From Zizania palustris (lineage: Eukaryota > Streptophyta > Magnoliopsida > Poales > Poaceae): a DNA stretch of 64,000 nt. The notes below the pieces were generated by a model, which was not told the origin of the DNA, made no database searches, and saw only the letters and a list, made by a program, of their open reading frames with translations. Shown one piece after another: positions 1 through 10,602 of this stretch (positions within the stretch are counted from its first letter, which is position 1; every line of letters starts with the position of its first letter). Location: positions 1-64,000 of the forward strand of contig JAAALK010000117.1 in NCBI GenBank assembly GCA_019279435.1, read 5' to 3'. A program made the position numbers and the translations under genes.

Positions 1-983
1 CCATCAATGCTCCAGAAGTGGTTTTGGGTACGTTTCTAGTTAACTCAATTCCAGCAATTACTCTATTTGATTCTGGGGCAACACATTCTTTTATATCTAG
101 CATTTTGTGAGGATACATGGGGTGAGGGTAGAACCCTTAAGTAACCCTATGTTGGTAAACACCCCAGGAAACCAAATGTCTACCAAACAATTTTGTCCGT
201 CGGTCGAAATAATTATTCAAGGGGTTCCGTTCCTAGCCAATTTGGTGTTGATAGAATCCCAGGATCTAGATGTGATCTTGGGAATGGACTGGTTGGTCGC
301 CCACCGCGGAATGATAGATTGTGCTCGTAGAACCATCTACTACGGGGAAGAGATGGACAAGATGTAGAATTTCAATGTTTGGAAACCCCACCAAAAGTCG
401 TCACTCTAACCCAAGCTAGTTTGAAACCATTTCGGTGGTGAAGGATTACCCAGATGTTTTCCCAGAAGATCTACCTGGTATGCCCCCAAAGAGGTAAATT
501 GAGTTTAGGATTGATCTGGCCCCTGGTACGGCACCCATCTCGAAGCGACCATACCGGATGGCCGCTAATGAGTTGGCGGAAGTAAAAAGACAAGTGGAGG
601 ATTTGTTATCCAAGGGATATATCCAACCGAGTACATCTCTGTGGGGAGCACCTGTCATATTTGTGGAAAAGAAAGACAAACAAAGAGGATGTGTGTCGAT
701 TATCGCGCACTAAATGATGTCACCATCAAGAACAAACCCCCTTCCCGAATTGTTGATCTGTTCGATCACTCAAGGGAGCCACAATGTTCTCCAAGATTCC
801 TTAGGTCAGGATACCATCAGTTGAGAATTCGGGAGGAAGACATCCCTAAGACAGCTTTCACTACAAGATATGGCTTATCGAGTGCACGGTTATGTCTTTT
901 GGACTCACAATGCCCCGACCTATTTTAACCTCAGGAATAAGGTGTTCATGGACTACTTGGATAAATTTGTGGTGGTCACCTCC
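1..983 (+). pseudogene. Ty3/gypsy pol fragment (protease and N-terminal RT), broken
   Basis: This is the remains of a gypsy polyprotein. Near 68-105 an aspartic protease active-site stretch reads FDSGATHSFIS, followed by a stop; at 107-367 the retropepsin continues with VILGMDWLVAHRGMIDC. Around 505-760 the RT N-terminus follows (PGTAPISKRPYRMA, then CVDYRALNDVTIKNK), with several frame changes. The fragment ends abruptly in the RT region (YLDKFVVV), where copia LTR sequence begins. The motif order protease-RT on the plus strand and the wording of the motifs fit the chromovirus-type gypsy lineages of plants. There is no RNase H or integrase. The piece enters from the left window edge, so gag may lie outside. 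It cannot encode a working protein. Confidence 0.85.
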
Positions 984-2901
984 ATGAGTGATTGACAGGC
1001 TTTTACCCTCTGGTTTCGAAGGGGTACCTCCGAAGGGGGTTCGGAGGTTGGAACTCTGAAGGTGTTCGGAGGCTATTTTCACCGAAGGTTCGGTGGTTGG
1101 TTGCTGCAGCTGTTGCAGTGGAGTGTGCCTTCGGAGGGGTCCGACAGTACACGATGACTGGGTTTGTACCGAAGGTCTCGGTACTTTGGGCGGTACACCG
1201 GAGTGTGTGCCGAAGGTTGCTAACCCGGAGAGGTCTCCGGAGTACTGGATACAATTGCTGCTTGTCTGTGGTGCGCAGGGGACTTCGGGCTACAGACAGG
1301 TTCGTAGCAGTGAACCTGGGTCAAGCGGGAGGCTTGATGCCAGGGGAGCAGGGAGCTCCATCACGGTGGCGCGAAGGGGTCGAGGTGCGCCAGGTAAAGG
1401 CAGTAAGTGCGGAGCGTGGCTCCGGTGAAGGTACTCTGAGACGAAGTCCTCGAAGGCGAGCACTTCGAAGGGTACTCTGGATGGAGTGACTTCGGAGTAT
1501 GTGGATCAAGTCCTCAACAGAGCAAAGGTTTCGAAGTGTGCTCCGGAGGGACACTCGAAGGTACCGACGAAGGTCTCAGAAGTCGAGGTGCATCGAAGGC
1601 ATGGTCCGGGTGAGCTCATCGAGGAGTGTGCTCGGGAGAGACACTGCGACGAAGTGCTCATGGAATGCTTCGTGCGGAGGCCTTGGACGAAGGAGGGACT
1701 TCGAAGGGTGGTACTCCGAAGGAGGGCTTCGGAGCGAGGCTAGCTCCGGAGCGAGGTTGACTTGTGGTGCTTCGGCCATGCATGGCTTCGTACACGGACT
1801 AACGGAGTTCGAGTTGGGAGTAGCTGCGAAGCCGTGGTGGTCCACTCCGGAGGTGGTGGTGCGAAGGCCCAAGGCTTTGACAGCTCGGCTCAAAACCGTC
1901 ACTATATCGAAGGCTGACTTCGGAAGCGAAGGCCGTCATGCTCAAGGCTTCTCACCGAAGCTACCGCACCCCTCGCGTGCGAAGGGGGGCTCCGGAAAGG
2001 TCAAAGACTGCAAAGGCTGACATTGTCTGCTCTGCAAAAAGCTGACGTTGTCCCCTCTGCAAAGCTGACAGAGAACCTCAAATAAAGTTGACTACCTTTT
2101 GTACCCTCTCTTCTGTAGAGACAAAACTGTGTAAACCCTAGGGGTAAAGTAGTCATTTACTTGGGTGAATAGTGGCTATAAATATGGGGCTGGGTAGTAA
2201 CATTTAACACTTTGAGCATTTACTGTGAGCTCCTGTACTAGCCTCCGCATACTTTGTATTCATCCTGAGTTCATTTTAGTGTTCCTTGTTCAAGCAGCGA
2301 AGCCCTGCTTCGTCTTGTGTTTCTACTTGAGCTTGTTTGCATACCTCGCTAGTAGTAGTGCACCGAAGCCTGTCTAGGCGAAGTGTGTATTGTGCGAAGT
2401 GGCTTTTCAGTGTGCGTTCGCTCTGTGTAACTGGAGGCTAGACATCGCTGTTTACTAGCGAAGCCCTGATCGAAGCCCGTTTTGCTTCTCGTGTCGAAGC
2501 CCTTAGCGAAGTCCTCATATTATGCATTTAGACCTTCGCATACGAAGCCCAGCACCAGTTGCTGTCGCTAAGTATTAGGTCGAGGTCCTCAAAGGGTAGT
2601 CCTACTCTTGCGAAGGGTGAAGTGCGAAGCCTGCGCGAAGCACCCTTGTGCGGAAGCCTGCACTGACTTAGCAAAGGTGTTTTCGGGGTTGTGGGTGGAG
2701 CGAAGTCTGCTTGGCTTCGGACTTTTACTCCTGCGAAGCCTGTGTTCGGAGCTGCCAAATACCTCCGAACCAGACCTTCGAAGGTTGGTGTTCGAAGCCT
2801 GTTCCGCAGTAGACAGAATTAAAACCGAAGGCTGTTTTTTTAGCCCAAGTTTTTAAAGCTCCCATTCACACCCCCCTCTGGTCGCCGTTTCCCGTCCAAC
2901 A
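984..2901 (+). repeat. 5' LTR of copia A1, left end missing
   Basis: Matches 11740-13707 almost base for base, from ATGAGTGATTGACAGG to the terminal GTCCAACA. The opening TGAGAAACCAAGGG present in the 3' LTR is absent, so the left edge is truncated where it meets the gypsy RT fragment. A TATA box (CTATAAATAT) lies at about 2176-2185, placing the R region in the last 700 bases. The LTR is packed with TTCGAAG, TTCGGAG and CTCCGGAG words. It ends two bases before the primer-binding site. Confidence 0.92.
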
Positions 2902-2902
2902 A

Positions 2903-2915
2903 TTGGTATCAGAGC
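2903..2915 (+). other. Primer-binding site (initiator tRNA-Met type) of copia A1
   Basis: TTGGTATCAGAGC starts one base after the LTR end (CCAACA at 2901, spacer A). It is the standard plant copia site complementary to the 3' end of initiator tRNA-Met, used to start minus-strand DNA synthesis. Confidence 0.9.
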
Positions 2916-2965
2916 TGGTTAAGAATCACCAGTTGACCTTAACCGTTTTTGTGATCTATTGGCGA

Positions 2966-5640
2966 CATGGACAGAGCTAGTAAATTCCTCTGTTCGATGG
3001 GACTGACTTTTCATACTGAAGGTGCGCATGGAGGCTACTTGCTAAGCCAAGGAAATGCAATTGGGAGATTGTGGTCTCACAATACTCCATCCCTGATACG
3101 CCACAACCTCTCAAACAGAGAAGGACCAGTATAATGCCACCTCCAAGGCAAGAATATACTGTTCATTGGTTGAGTAGAAGTGAGGTTTGATAGGGTGCAG
3201 CACCCTAGGAACTGCTAGGGGAGATTGTGGACCACGCTCACTATTTTCATGAGGGCTCTACACAGATCAAGGCCAAGCGCCAAAGCACATACAATCACAG
3301 TATCAGCTGTTTGTGCAGCACCTGGTGAATCTATAGATGCCATGTTTTCTCGTTTGATGCGATATTGAGGAACTTGCGATCCAACGGACGCTTGCTTATA
3401 GTGATCACGATAGGGCTAATCAAGCTTCTCTATTCTCTTGATCGTAGCATATGGGGAAGTGAAGATATCCAGCATTGAGGATGTCCGCAGGTTAGGACAC
3501 ATTGACCTGTGATGAGCTCTTCAGCAAGCTAAAGTCCACAGAGATTGCCAGAGGCATCTCTTGCAGTGCACAGAAGCTCTTTGCCACAGCCATTGGCATT
3601 GGTTTCTATCACTAGCCGTGGCACCGCTGCAGAACCAAGCACATCTGGTACTTGTGTTCTTGCAGATGGTTTTGCTTTGTCCTCCCTGGTCTCCGTCACT
3701 AAGGAGCAGGTGGATACTCTGGATGATGATAGCTTGCTCTCCATTGCTAGAAGGTTCACCCCGCTTTCATCATGAGAGACGGGATCAGAGGAGAAGTGGT
3801 TTTAGTGGTTGCTTTGAATGTGGTGATACTTCTCATATTAAGGCCAATTGCCCTAAGCTCAAGAAGAGAGATGAGAGGTGAGCGCACCATATACCACAAG
3901 AAGGAGAGGAACCCTTTGTGAAGGGCAAGCGCGGCAAGATGGCTAAGAAAGTAGCCAAAGCCGCTTCCAGAGCATTTGTTGCTGCTCTCAGCGACATCGA
4001 CACTTCCTCAACTGAGGAGTCGAGCTCTGAGGAGGAGGAGTCCCAAGGAAGGAAGACAAAAGGACAAGAAGGGATGAGATTTCACGGCCTTTGCTTCATG
4101 GCCGACAGCGATCACAACGGCGATGAGCTTGACTCATCTAAGGTACCACTATCTTCTGACCAGCTCTTGATTAACCTAGATGAACTAAATGAGGTAGGTC
4201 TTGGTCAGGATAGATTACTTGTGCAAGCCGCTAGAGAAAGAAAAGACCTTAGACTTAGGCTAGAATCTATTTCTACCGAATATGCCATGCGTAAGTCTAG
4301 GGTTAATGATGCTGAATGTGAATCTTGTACTGTAGTCATGGGTGAGCTGCTCAGTTGTGTTCTGTACATGCTCAAACTCTATTTGAGCTTGAGACTGCAC
4401 AGAAGCAGCTTTTGATGGTTGATTCTAGACCTCATGATATAAGTGATTGCATGAATTGTTCTTTATTGCGCGAGAGCATTAATTTACGTGATAACATGTT
4501 CATGATTTAGAGGCTAGATTGGAGAGGGCCGGTAGTTCTAAGGATGTGCAACCCTGTTTGTGACACTTGCATTACCCTTAAGGACCAGCTAGGCACTATT
4601 AGAGAGCGAGCTGAAAAACTTATGTCTGAAAATGAATACCTTCTTTCTGTGGTTAACAATGCACTGAGGGAAAGGGTAGAATGGATTTGCTCTTGGCCAA
4701 GACCAAAATGTGTGCTGACAGAGCAGGGTTAGCTCTAGGTTTGGGTTTTGAAGAGGATTCCTCCGGATAGTGAAAATAAAACGTTTTTTACCTCTCCCCC
4801 TACCCTAGAGAAAGAAAGAGCTCTTGTAGACACTCCATCAGCCAAAAATCCTACCCCGAGCTCAAAAGAAAACCACTCCTCCTGCCAAGAAAAATCCCTC
4901 CTAAGAAAACCACTCAGCAGAAGTCCAAGGAGCCTGTGAGAGTTGCTCCTGTGACCCATGAGAGTGCCCCTAGGAGAATTTTTCATTGTTCCTACTGTCA
5001 GCGGCGGGTCATTTGGTTGGGTTCTGTTTTCGTCGCATCAAGGATGAGCGACGCTCTCAGGCGATGAGTTACCAGGACATGCATTACCCATCTTAGGTAT
5101 GCATGAGTCTGAGTTTTACTATCGTCCCTTTTGAGGCTCCTCGTGCTTCTCGGAGAGGTTTTGCTCCTCGAGGTGTTCACCATGTTCTATATGGTGGTAG
5201 ACCCCGGGCGAGTAGCTTTGTACCTCGTCAGAGTAGGAGACCTCGACATGTTGTTCGATTACAGCATGTAGGTAGACCTCACACTTTGCTTCATTCAATT
5301 ACATGTGCGTAGACCGTCTACTTTTATTGTGCCTACTACTCGTGTCACTCAGTGCTGGATGCCTCGTCATTTTTTCACTCACCCCAGCACTGAGCGATCG
5401 AGATATCTTATCATATGGCAACAGATCGAGGCTTGGAGGGCACTTGGATCATGTGGACTCCGGTTGTTCGCGCCACATGACCGGAGACAGCATGATTCTC
5501 CAGCCTCACCACAAACCAAGCAAAGGGAACATATCACCTTCGGCAACAATAGAAGGAGTAGAGTGAAAGGTAAAGGTGTGGTAAGAATTAATTCGAATTT
5601 CACTCTCAAAGATGTTGCTTTGGTTGAAAACCTGGGATAC
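2966..5640 (+). pseudogene. Copia A1 gag and protease start, frameshifted
   Basis: The gag start is likely the ATG at 2966 (MDRASKF), but the frame breaks within about 150 bases and many times later. Recognisable parts in order: a gag (UBN2-like) region at 3000-3560; a zinc knuckle GCFECGDTSHIKANC (C-x2-C-x4-H-x4-C) at about 3807-3866; basic and acidic linkers with runs of Ser/Glu at 3940-4080; a heptad-rich stretch at 4140-4740; a second, damaged knuckle near 4985-5020; and the copia protease signature VDSGCSRHMTGDS at about 5456-5494. The protease is cut at 5641 by the inverted solo LTR and resumes at 7663. The long gag with two knuckles suits Sireviruses. No product is expected. Confidence 0.8.
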
Positions 5641-5645
5641 AATTT

Positions 5646-7657
5646 TGTTGGACCGAAACGGCGACCAGAGGGGGGGGGGGTGAATGGAGCTTTTAAAAAC
5701 TTGGGCTAAAAACATCCTTCGGTTTAATTCTGTCTACTGCGGAAGGCTTCGAACACCAACCTTCGAAGGTCTGGTTCGGAGGTATTTGGCAGCTCCGAAC
5801 ACAGGCTTCGCAAGGAGTAAAGTCCGAAGCCAAGCAGACTTCGCTCCACCCACAACCCCGAAAACAACTCTGCTAAGTCAGTGCAGGCTCCGCACACAGG
5901 GTTGCTTCGAGCAGGCTTCACACTTCACCCCTTCGCAAGAGTGGACTACCCTCTGAGGACTTCGACCTAAAACTAGCGACAGCAACTGGTGCTGGCTTCG
6001 TTCTGCGAAGGTCTAAACGCACACTAAACGGACACCGCTAAGGGCCTTCGACCCGAGAAGCAAAACGGGCTTCGATCAGGGCTTCGCTAGTAAGCAGCGA
6101 GGTCTAGCCTCCTGTTACACAGAGCGACACGCACACTGAAAAGCACACTTCGCACACAAACACACTGCACCTAGACAGGCTTCGGTGTACTACCACTAGC
6201 GAGGTATGCAACACAAGTTCAAGCAGAAAGACAACACTAAGCAGGGCTCGCCCGCTTGAACAAGAAACATCATAAAATTGATCTCACTGGATTGAATACA
6301 GGTGGAGGCTAGTACAGGAGCTCAATAGTAAATGCTCAAAGTGTTGTATGTTACCTACCCAGCCCCCGTATTTATAGCCACTATTCACCCTAAGTGAAAT
6401 TGACTACTTTACCCCTAGGGTTTACACCAGTTTTGTCTCTACAGAATAGAGGGGTACAAAAGGTAGTCAACTTTATTCTGGAGGCTTCTCTGTCAGCTTT
6501 GCAGAGGGGACAGCGTTAGCTTTTTGCAGAGCAGACAATGTCAGCCTTGCAGTCTTGACCTTTCTGAAGCCCCCTTCGCATGTGAGGGGGTGCGGTAGCT
6601 TCGGTGAGGAAGCCTTGAGCCTGATGGCCTCTGCTCACCGAAGTTAGCCTCCGATACAGTGACGGTTTTGAGCCGAAGACGTCAAAGCCCTTGGGCCTTC
6701 GCACCAACATCTCTGGAGTGGACCACCACGGCTTCGTAGTACTCCCAGCTCGAACTCCTTCAGTCCGTGTACCGAAGCCATACATGGACGAAGTACCACA
6801 AGTCAACCTCGCTCCGGAGCTAGCCTCGCTCCGAAGCCTTCTTCACTCCGAAGCCCCATTTTCGGAGTACCACCCTTCAAAGTCCCTCCTTCGTCCAAGG
6901 CCTCCGCACGAAGCATTCCATGAGCACTTCGTCGCAGTGTCTCTCCCCGAGCACACTCCTCGACGAGCCTCACCCGGACCATGACTTCGATGCACCTCGA
7001 CTTCTGAGACCTTCATCGGGTACCTTCGAATGTCTCCCTCCGGAGCACACTTCGAACGCCTTGCCTCCGCAGAGGACTTGATCCACCATACTCCGAAGTC
7101 ACTCCATCTGGAGTACCCTTCGAAGTGCCTCGCCTCCGAGGACTTTGTCTCGGAGTACCTTCACCCGGAGCCACACTCCGCACTTACTGCCTTCTCCTGG
7201 TGCACCTCGACCCGAGGTCCGACCTAGACCCCTTCGCAGCCACTATGACGGAGCTTCCCGCTCCCCTGGCATCAAGCCTCCCGCTTGACCCAGGTTCACC
7301 TGCCGCGAACGTCCGTCGCCTCCGAACTCCCCTGCGCACCACAGACAAGCAGACAGGTGTATCCAGTACTCCGGAGACCTCTCCGGGTTAGCAACCTTCG
7401 GCACACACTCTGGTGTACCGCCCAAAGTACCGAGACCTTCGGTACAACCTAGTCATAGTGTACCGTCGGACCCCTCCGACAGGCACACTCCGCTGCGACA
7501 GCTGCAGCAACCAAACCAACCGAACCCTTCGGTGAAACCACCTCCGAATACCTTCGGAGTTCCAACCTCCGAACCCCCTTCGGAGGTACCCCTTCGAACC
7601 AGAGGGTAAAGCCTGTCAGTCACTCATCACACTCCGAAACCAACCCTTGGTTTCTCA
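5646..7657 (-). mobile_element. Solo LTR of the copia A family, inverted, with perfect 5-bp target duplication
   Basis: A complete LTR in reverse orientation, beginning TGTTGGACCG and ending GGTTTCTCA, which is the reverse complement of the TGAGAAACC...GTCCAACA termini seen at 11709 and 13707. It is flanked by AATTT at 5641-5645 and again at 7658-7662. The target is the protease region of copia A1, whose reading resumes after 7662 with sequence equivalent to the uninterrupted copy at about 37290. The reversed TATA lies at about 6368-6379. A G run near 5676-5684 sits near the LTR 3' end. No internal sequence remains, so this arose by insertion followed by LTR-LTR recombination. Confidence 0.95.
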
Positions 7658-7662
7658 AATTT

Positions 7663-7875
7663 GCTGTCTGTATCTCAGCTGCTTGATGAGGGCTTCGAAG
7701 TGCGATTCCATCGCGATACTTCGCAAGTGCTCAATTCTGATGGCGTTGTAGTGTGTAAGATCTTTAGAGTTGGGAGAGTTTTGGAGCTGATTTTTTAGGG
7801 TCATCTGGTTCTTCTCATTGTCTTGTTGCACATTCTACTTCTGAGCTTTGGAAGTGGCATAGGAGACTAGGGCAT
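7663..7875 (+). pseudogene. Copia A1 protease C-terminus and pre-integrase region, frameshifted
   Basis: Right after the solo LTR's target duplication the copia frame resumes (SVSQLLDEGFEVRFHRD), then is lost near 7785 by a TAG stop and a frame change. It returns as a GAG-pre-integrase histidine motif just before 7876 (WHRRLGHMSFELLARL straddles the junction). This short stretch links the protease to the intact pol frame downstream. Confidence 0.75.
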
Positions 7876-10602
7876 ATGAGCTTTGAGTTGCTCGCTCGAC
7901 TGAGTGCCCTAGGTCTGATCCGAGGATTGCCCAAGCTCAAGTTTGAGAAGAATTTAGTTTGCGCTCCGTGTCGACATAGAAAAATGATTGCCGCTTCGCA
8001 TTCGCCAGTCACCACAGTGATGACTGAACAACCCGGAGAACTTCTCCACATGGACATTGTAGGTCCTTCTCGGGTTAGTTCTTTAGGCAGCAAGTGGTAT
8101 GTTTTAGTCATTGTCGATGATTTCTCTCGCTACTCTTGGGTCTTCTTTCTTGCCAGCAAGGATGAAGTGTTTTCACACTTTCGGAGCTTGGCTTTGAGAC
8201 TTTTCACTGAACTCCCAGGTGCATTGAAATTCATTCGAAGTGATAATGGCACCGAGTTCAAAAACAGTCTCTTTGTTGACTTTTGCATGGAGCATGGCAT
8301 AGAACATCAATTCTCTGCTCCGCGGGTTCCTCAACAAAACGGTGTTGTTGAGAGGAAGAACCGCACTTTGGTTGAGATGGCTAGGACGATTCTTGATGAG
8401 CATAGGACTCCTAGAAAATTCTGGGCTGAGGCCATGAACACCGCTTGCTACATCTCAAACCGAATATTCTTGCGCTCAATTTTAAACTTGACATCTTATG
8501 AGCTGTGTTTTGGGAGACATCCCAAGGTTACTCATCTTCGAGTTTTTGGTTGTCGTTGCTTTATCCTAAAACGTGGTAATTTGGATAAATTTGAGTCGTG
8601 TTCTTCTGACGGGATCTTTTTGGGTTACACTACACATGGTCATTCTTATCGTGTTTATAACTTGGAAACTAACACTGCCATCGAGTCATGTGATGTGACT
8701 TTTGATGAATCAACCCCCTCTGTTAGTTCTACATTCGAACAGGCAAATGAACACGACATGGAACAGACCATCTTCGAAGAAGAAGATCCCGAAGATTTCG
8801 AGGATGAACCCCTACTACCCTCGACATCAACCCCCAAAGCTGACCCCACTTCAACCACTTCGGCACGAGGTCCCGAAGCAACTACCTCGACATCGGTCAT
8901 CTTGGACCACTCCCACGCACAAGTTGAGGGGGAGTCTGCATCCCACCGCGAGGCTCCACATCATGTTCAAAGGATGCACCCTCCCGAGCAGATCATTGGT
9001 GAGCTTGATCAAAGGGTAACACGTTCTCATGCTCATTTCATTGATTCAGCTTTTGTTGCTTATTTCGAGCCCTTAGATGTTAGTCATGCACTTTCTGATT
9101 CTAGTTGGATCAATGCCATGCATGAGGAACTTGAAAATTTTGAGAGAAACCAAGTCTGGTCACTAGTTGATCCTCCACCAAATGTTCATTTCATTGGAAC
9201 AAAATGGATTTTCAAAAACAAACAAGGGGAGGATGGGACTATAGTTAGAAACAAGGCTAGACTTGTAGCTCAGGGTTATTCTCAACTAGAAGGGATTGAT
9301 TTTACTGAAACTTTTGCACCTGTTGCTCGCCTTGAGGCCATTAGGATTTTGCTTGCCTTTGCGACATCCCGGGGATTCAAACTCTATCAAATGGATGTCA
9401 AAAGTGCTTTTCTTAATGGCTTCATAGGTGAAGATGTTTCTGTAAAACAACCCCCTGGTTTTGAACACCCCAAGTACCCACATAAAGTCCTTAAACTTCA
9501 TAAGGCTCTTTATGGACTCAAGCAGGCCCCTCGGGCTTGGTATGACAGACTTAAATCTTTTCTGCTTGAGCGAGGGTACATGATGGGGTCAGTTGACAAA
9601 ACCCTTTTTACTCTCAAGCATGGCAAATATTTTCTGCTAGTTCAGATTTATGTGGATGATATCATCTTTGGTGGCTCTTCTCATGCTTTGGTTGCCGAGT
9701 TTGCAGATGCCATGAGCAGGGAATTCGAGATGTCCATGATGATCGAGCTTACATTTTTCCTTGGTTTGCAAATCAAGCAAAGCAAACAAGGTACTTTCGT
9801 CCACCAGACGAAGTACACCAAGGACCTGCTCAAGAAATTCGACATGGCCGATGCGAAGCCTCTCGCCACTCCAATGGCTACATCCGTAGCATTGGATCCT
9901 GACGAAGATGGAGAAGCCATAGATCAGAAGGAGTTCCGAAGCATGATCGGCTCCCTCCTCTACTTGACTGCTATGAGGCCGGACATACACTTCGCAGTGT
10001 GTCTGTGTGCTCGTTTTCAGGCTTCACCACGAGCTTCTCACCGCCAAGAGGTGAAGCGCATCCTAAGGTATCTCAAACATACCCTCGAAATTGGCATATG
10101 GTATTCAGCATATTCATCTTTATGTCTTCGAGGTTATTCCGATGCGGATTTTGCTGGGTGTAGGATTGATAGGAAGAGTACCTCTGGTACTTGTCATTTT
10201 CTGGGTACATCACTGGTTTGCTGGTCTTCCCGCAAACAGTCTAGTGTTGCACAATCGACGGCTGAGGCCGAATATGTTGCTGCAGCTAGCTGTTGCTCTC
10301 AGATTTTGTGGATGGTTTCCACTTTGCGGGATTTCGGGTTAGATTATAAGAGTGTTCCACTTTTTTGTGATAACACTAGTGCTATTTGTATTGCAAATAA
10401 CCCGGTTCAGCACTCCAGAACCAAACACATTGATGTGCGATATCATTTTCTCAGAGATCACAATGAGAAGGGTGATATTGAACTTCAATATGTTTATACC
10501 CAACACCAGCTAGCCGATATTTTCACGAAACCCCTCGATGCTTCTCGATTTGCCTATTTGCGTGGGGAACTTGGTATTTGTCACCCTTACGGCATTTTAT
10601 GA
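7876..10602 (+). CDS. Copia A1 pol: integrase, reverse transcriptase, RNase H
   Basis: A 908-residue open frame, the longest in the window. Residues about 1-40 are the end of the GAG-pre-integrase zinc region. The integrase core carries D60 (HMDIVG), D123 (RSDNGTEF) and E159 (NGVVERKN), a proper D,D-35-E spacing. A Glu/Asp/Ser/Thr-rich linker spans about 270-375. RT runs from about 400 with KWIFKNK, YQMDVKSAFLNG, LYGLKQAPRAWY and the catalytic YVDD at 592-595. RNase H shows SDADFAG (about 755-761), STAEAEYVA, FCDNTSA and RTKHIDVRYHFLRD. The frame ends GELGICHPYGIL, a typical Sirevirus terminus. All catalytic residues are present, but the ATG used here lies inside the polyprotein and everything upstream is broken, so this is a retrotransposon remnant, not a host gene. 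Confidence 0.93.
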   Translation: MSFELLARLSALGLIRGLPKLKFEKNLVCAPCRHRKMIAASHSPVTTVMTEQPGELLHMDIVGPSRVSSLGSKWYVLVIVDDFSRYSWVFFLASKDEVFSHFRSLALRLFTELPGALKFIRSDNGTEFKNSLFVDFCMEHGIEHQFSAPRVPQQNGVVERKNRTLVEMARTILDEHRTPRKFWAEAMNTACYISNRIFLRSILNLTSYELCFGRHPKVTHLRVFGCRCFILKRGNLDKFESCSSDGIFLGYTTHGHSYRVYNLETNTAIESCDVTFDESTPSVSSTFEQANEHDMEQTIFEEEDPEDFEDEPLLPSTSTPKADPTSTTSARGPEATTSTSVILDHSHAQVEGESASHREAPHHVQRMHPPEQIIGELDQRVTRSHAHFIDSAFVAYFEPLDVSHALSDSSWINAMHEELENFERNQVWSLVDPPPNVHFIGTKWIFKNKQGEDGTIVRNKARLVAQGYSQLEGIDFTETFAPVARLEAIRILLAFATSRGFKLYQMDVKSAFLNGFIGEDVSVKQPPGFEHPKYPHKVLKLHKALYGLKQAPRAWYDRLKSFLLERGYMMGSVDKTLFTLKHGKYFLLVQIYVDDIIFGGSSHALVAEFADAMSREFEMSMMIELTFFLGLQIKQSKQGTFVHQTKYTKDLLKKFDMADAKPLATPMATSVALDPDEDGEAIDQKEFRSMIGSLLYLTAMRPDIHFAVCLCARFQASPRASHRQEVKRILRYLKHTLEIGIWYSAYSSLCLRGYSDADFAGCRIDRKSTSGTCHFLGTSLVCWSSRKQSSVAQSTAEAEYVAAASCCSQILWMVSTLRDFGLDYKSVPLFCDNTSAICIANNPVQHSRTKHIDVRYHFLRDHNEKGDIELQYVYTQHQLADIFTKPLDASRFAYLRGELGICHPYGIL

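Noticed and set aside
5672..5690. G-run as a G-quadruplex signal
   Set aside because: It is the inverse of the CCCCCC tract common to the LTR U5 end and is slightly expanded; no further G tracts nearby.
8655..8900. Minus-strand frame rich in Ser/Val/Asp
   Set aside because: Shadow of the acidic linker of copia pol on the opposite strand.
7876..10602. Intact host gene of 908 codons
   Set aside because: It is the integrase-RT-RNase H part of copia pol, flanked by LTRs and broken upstream.
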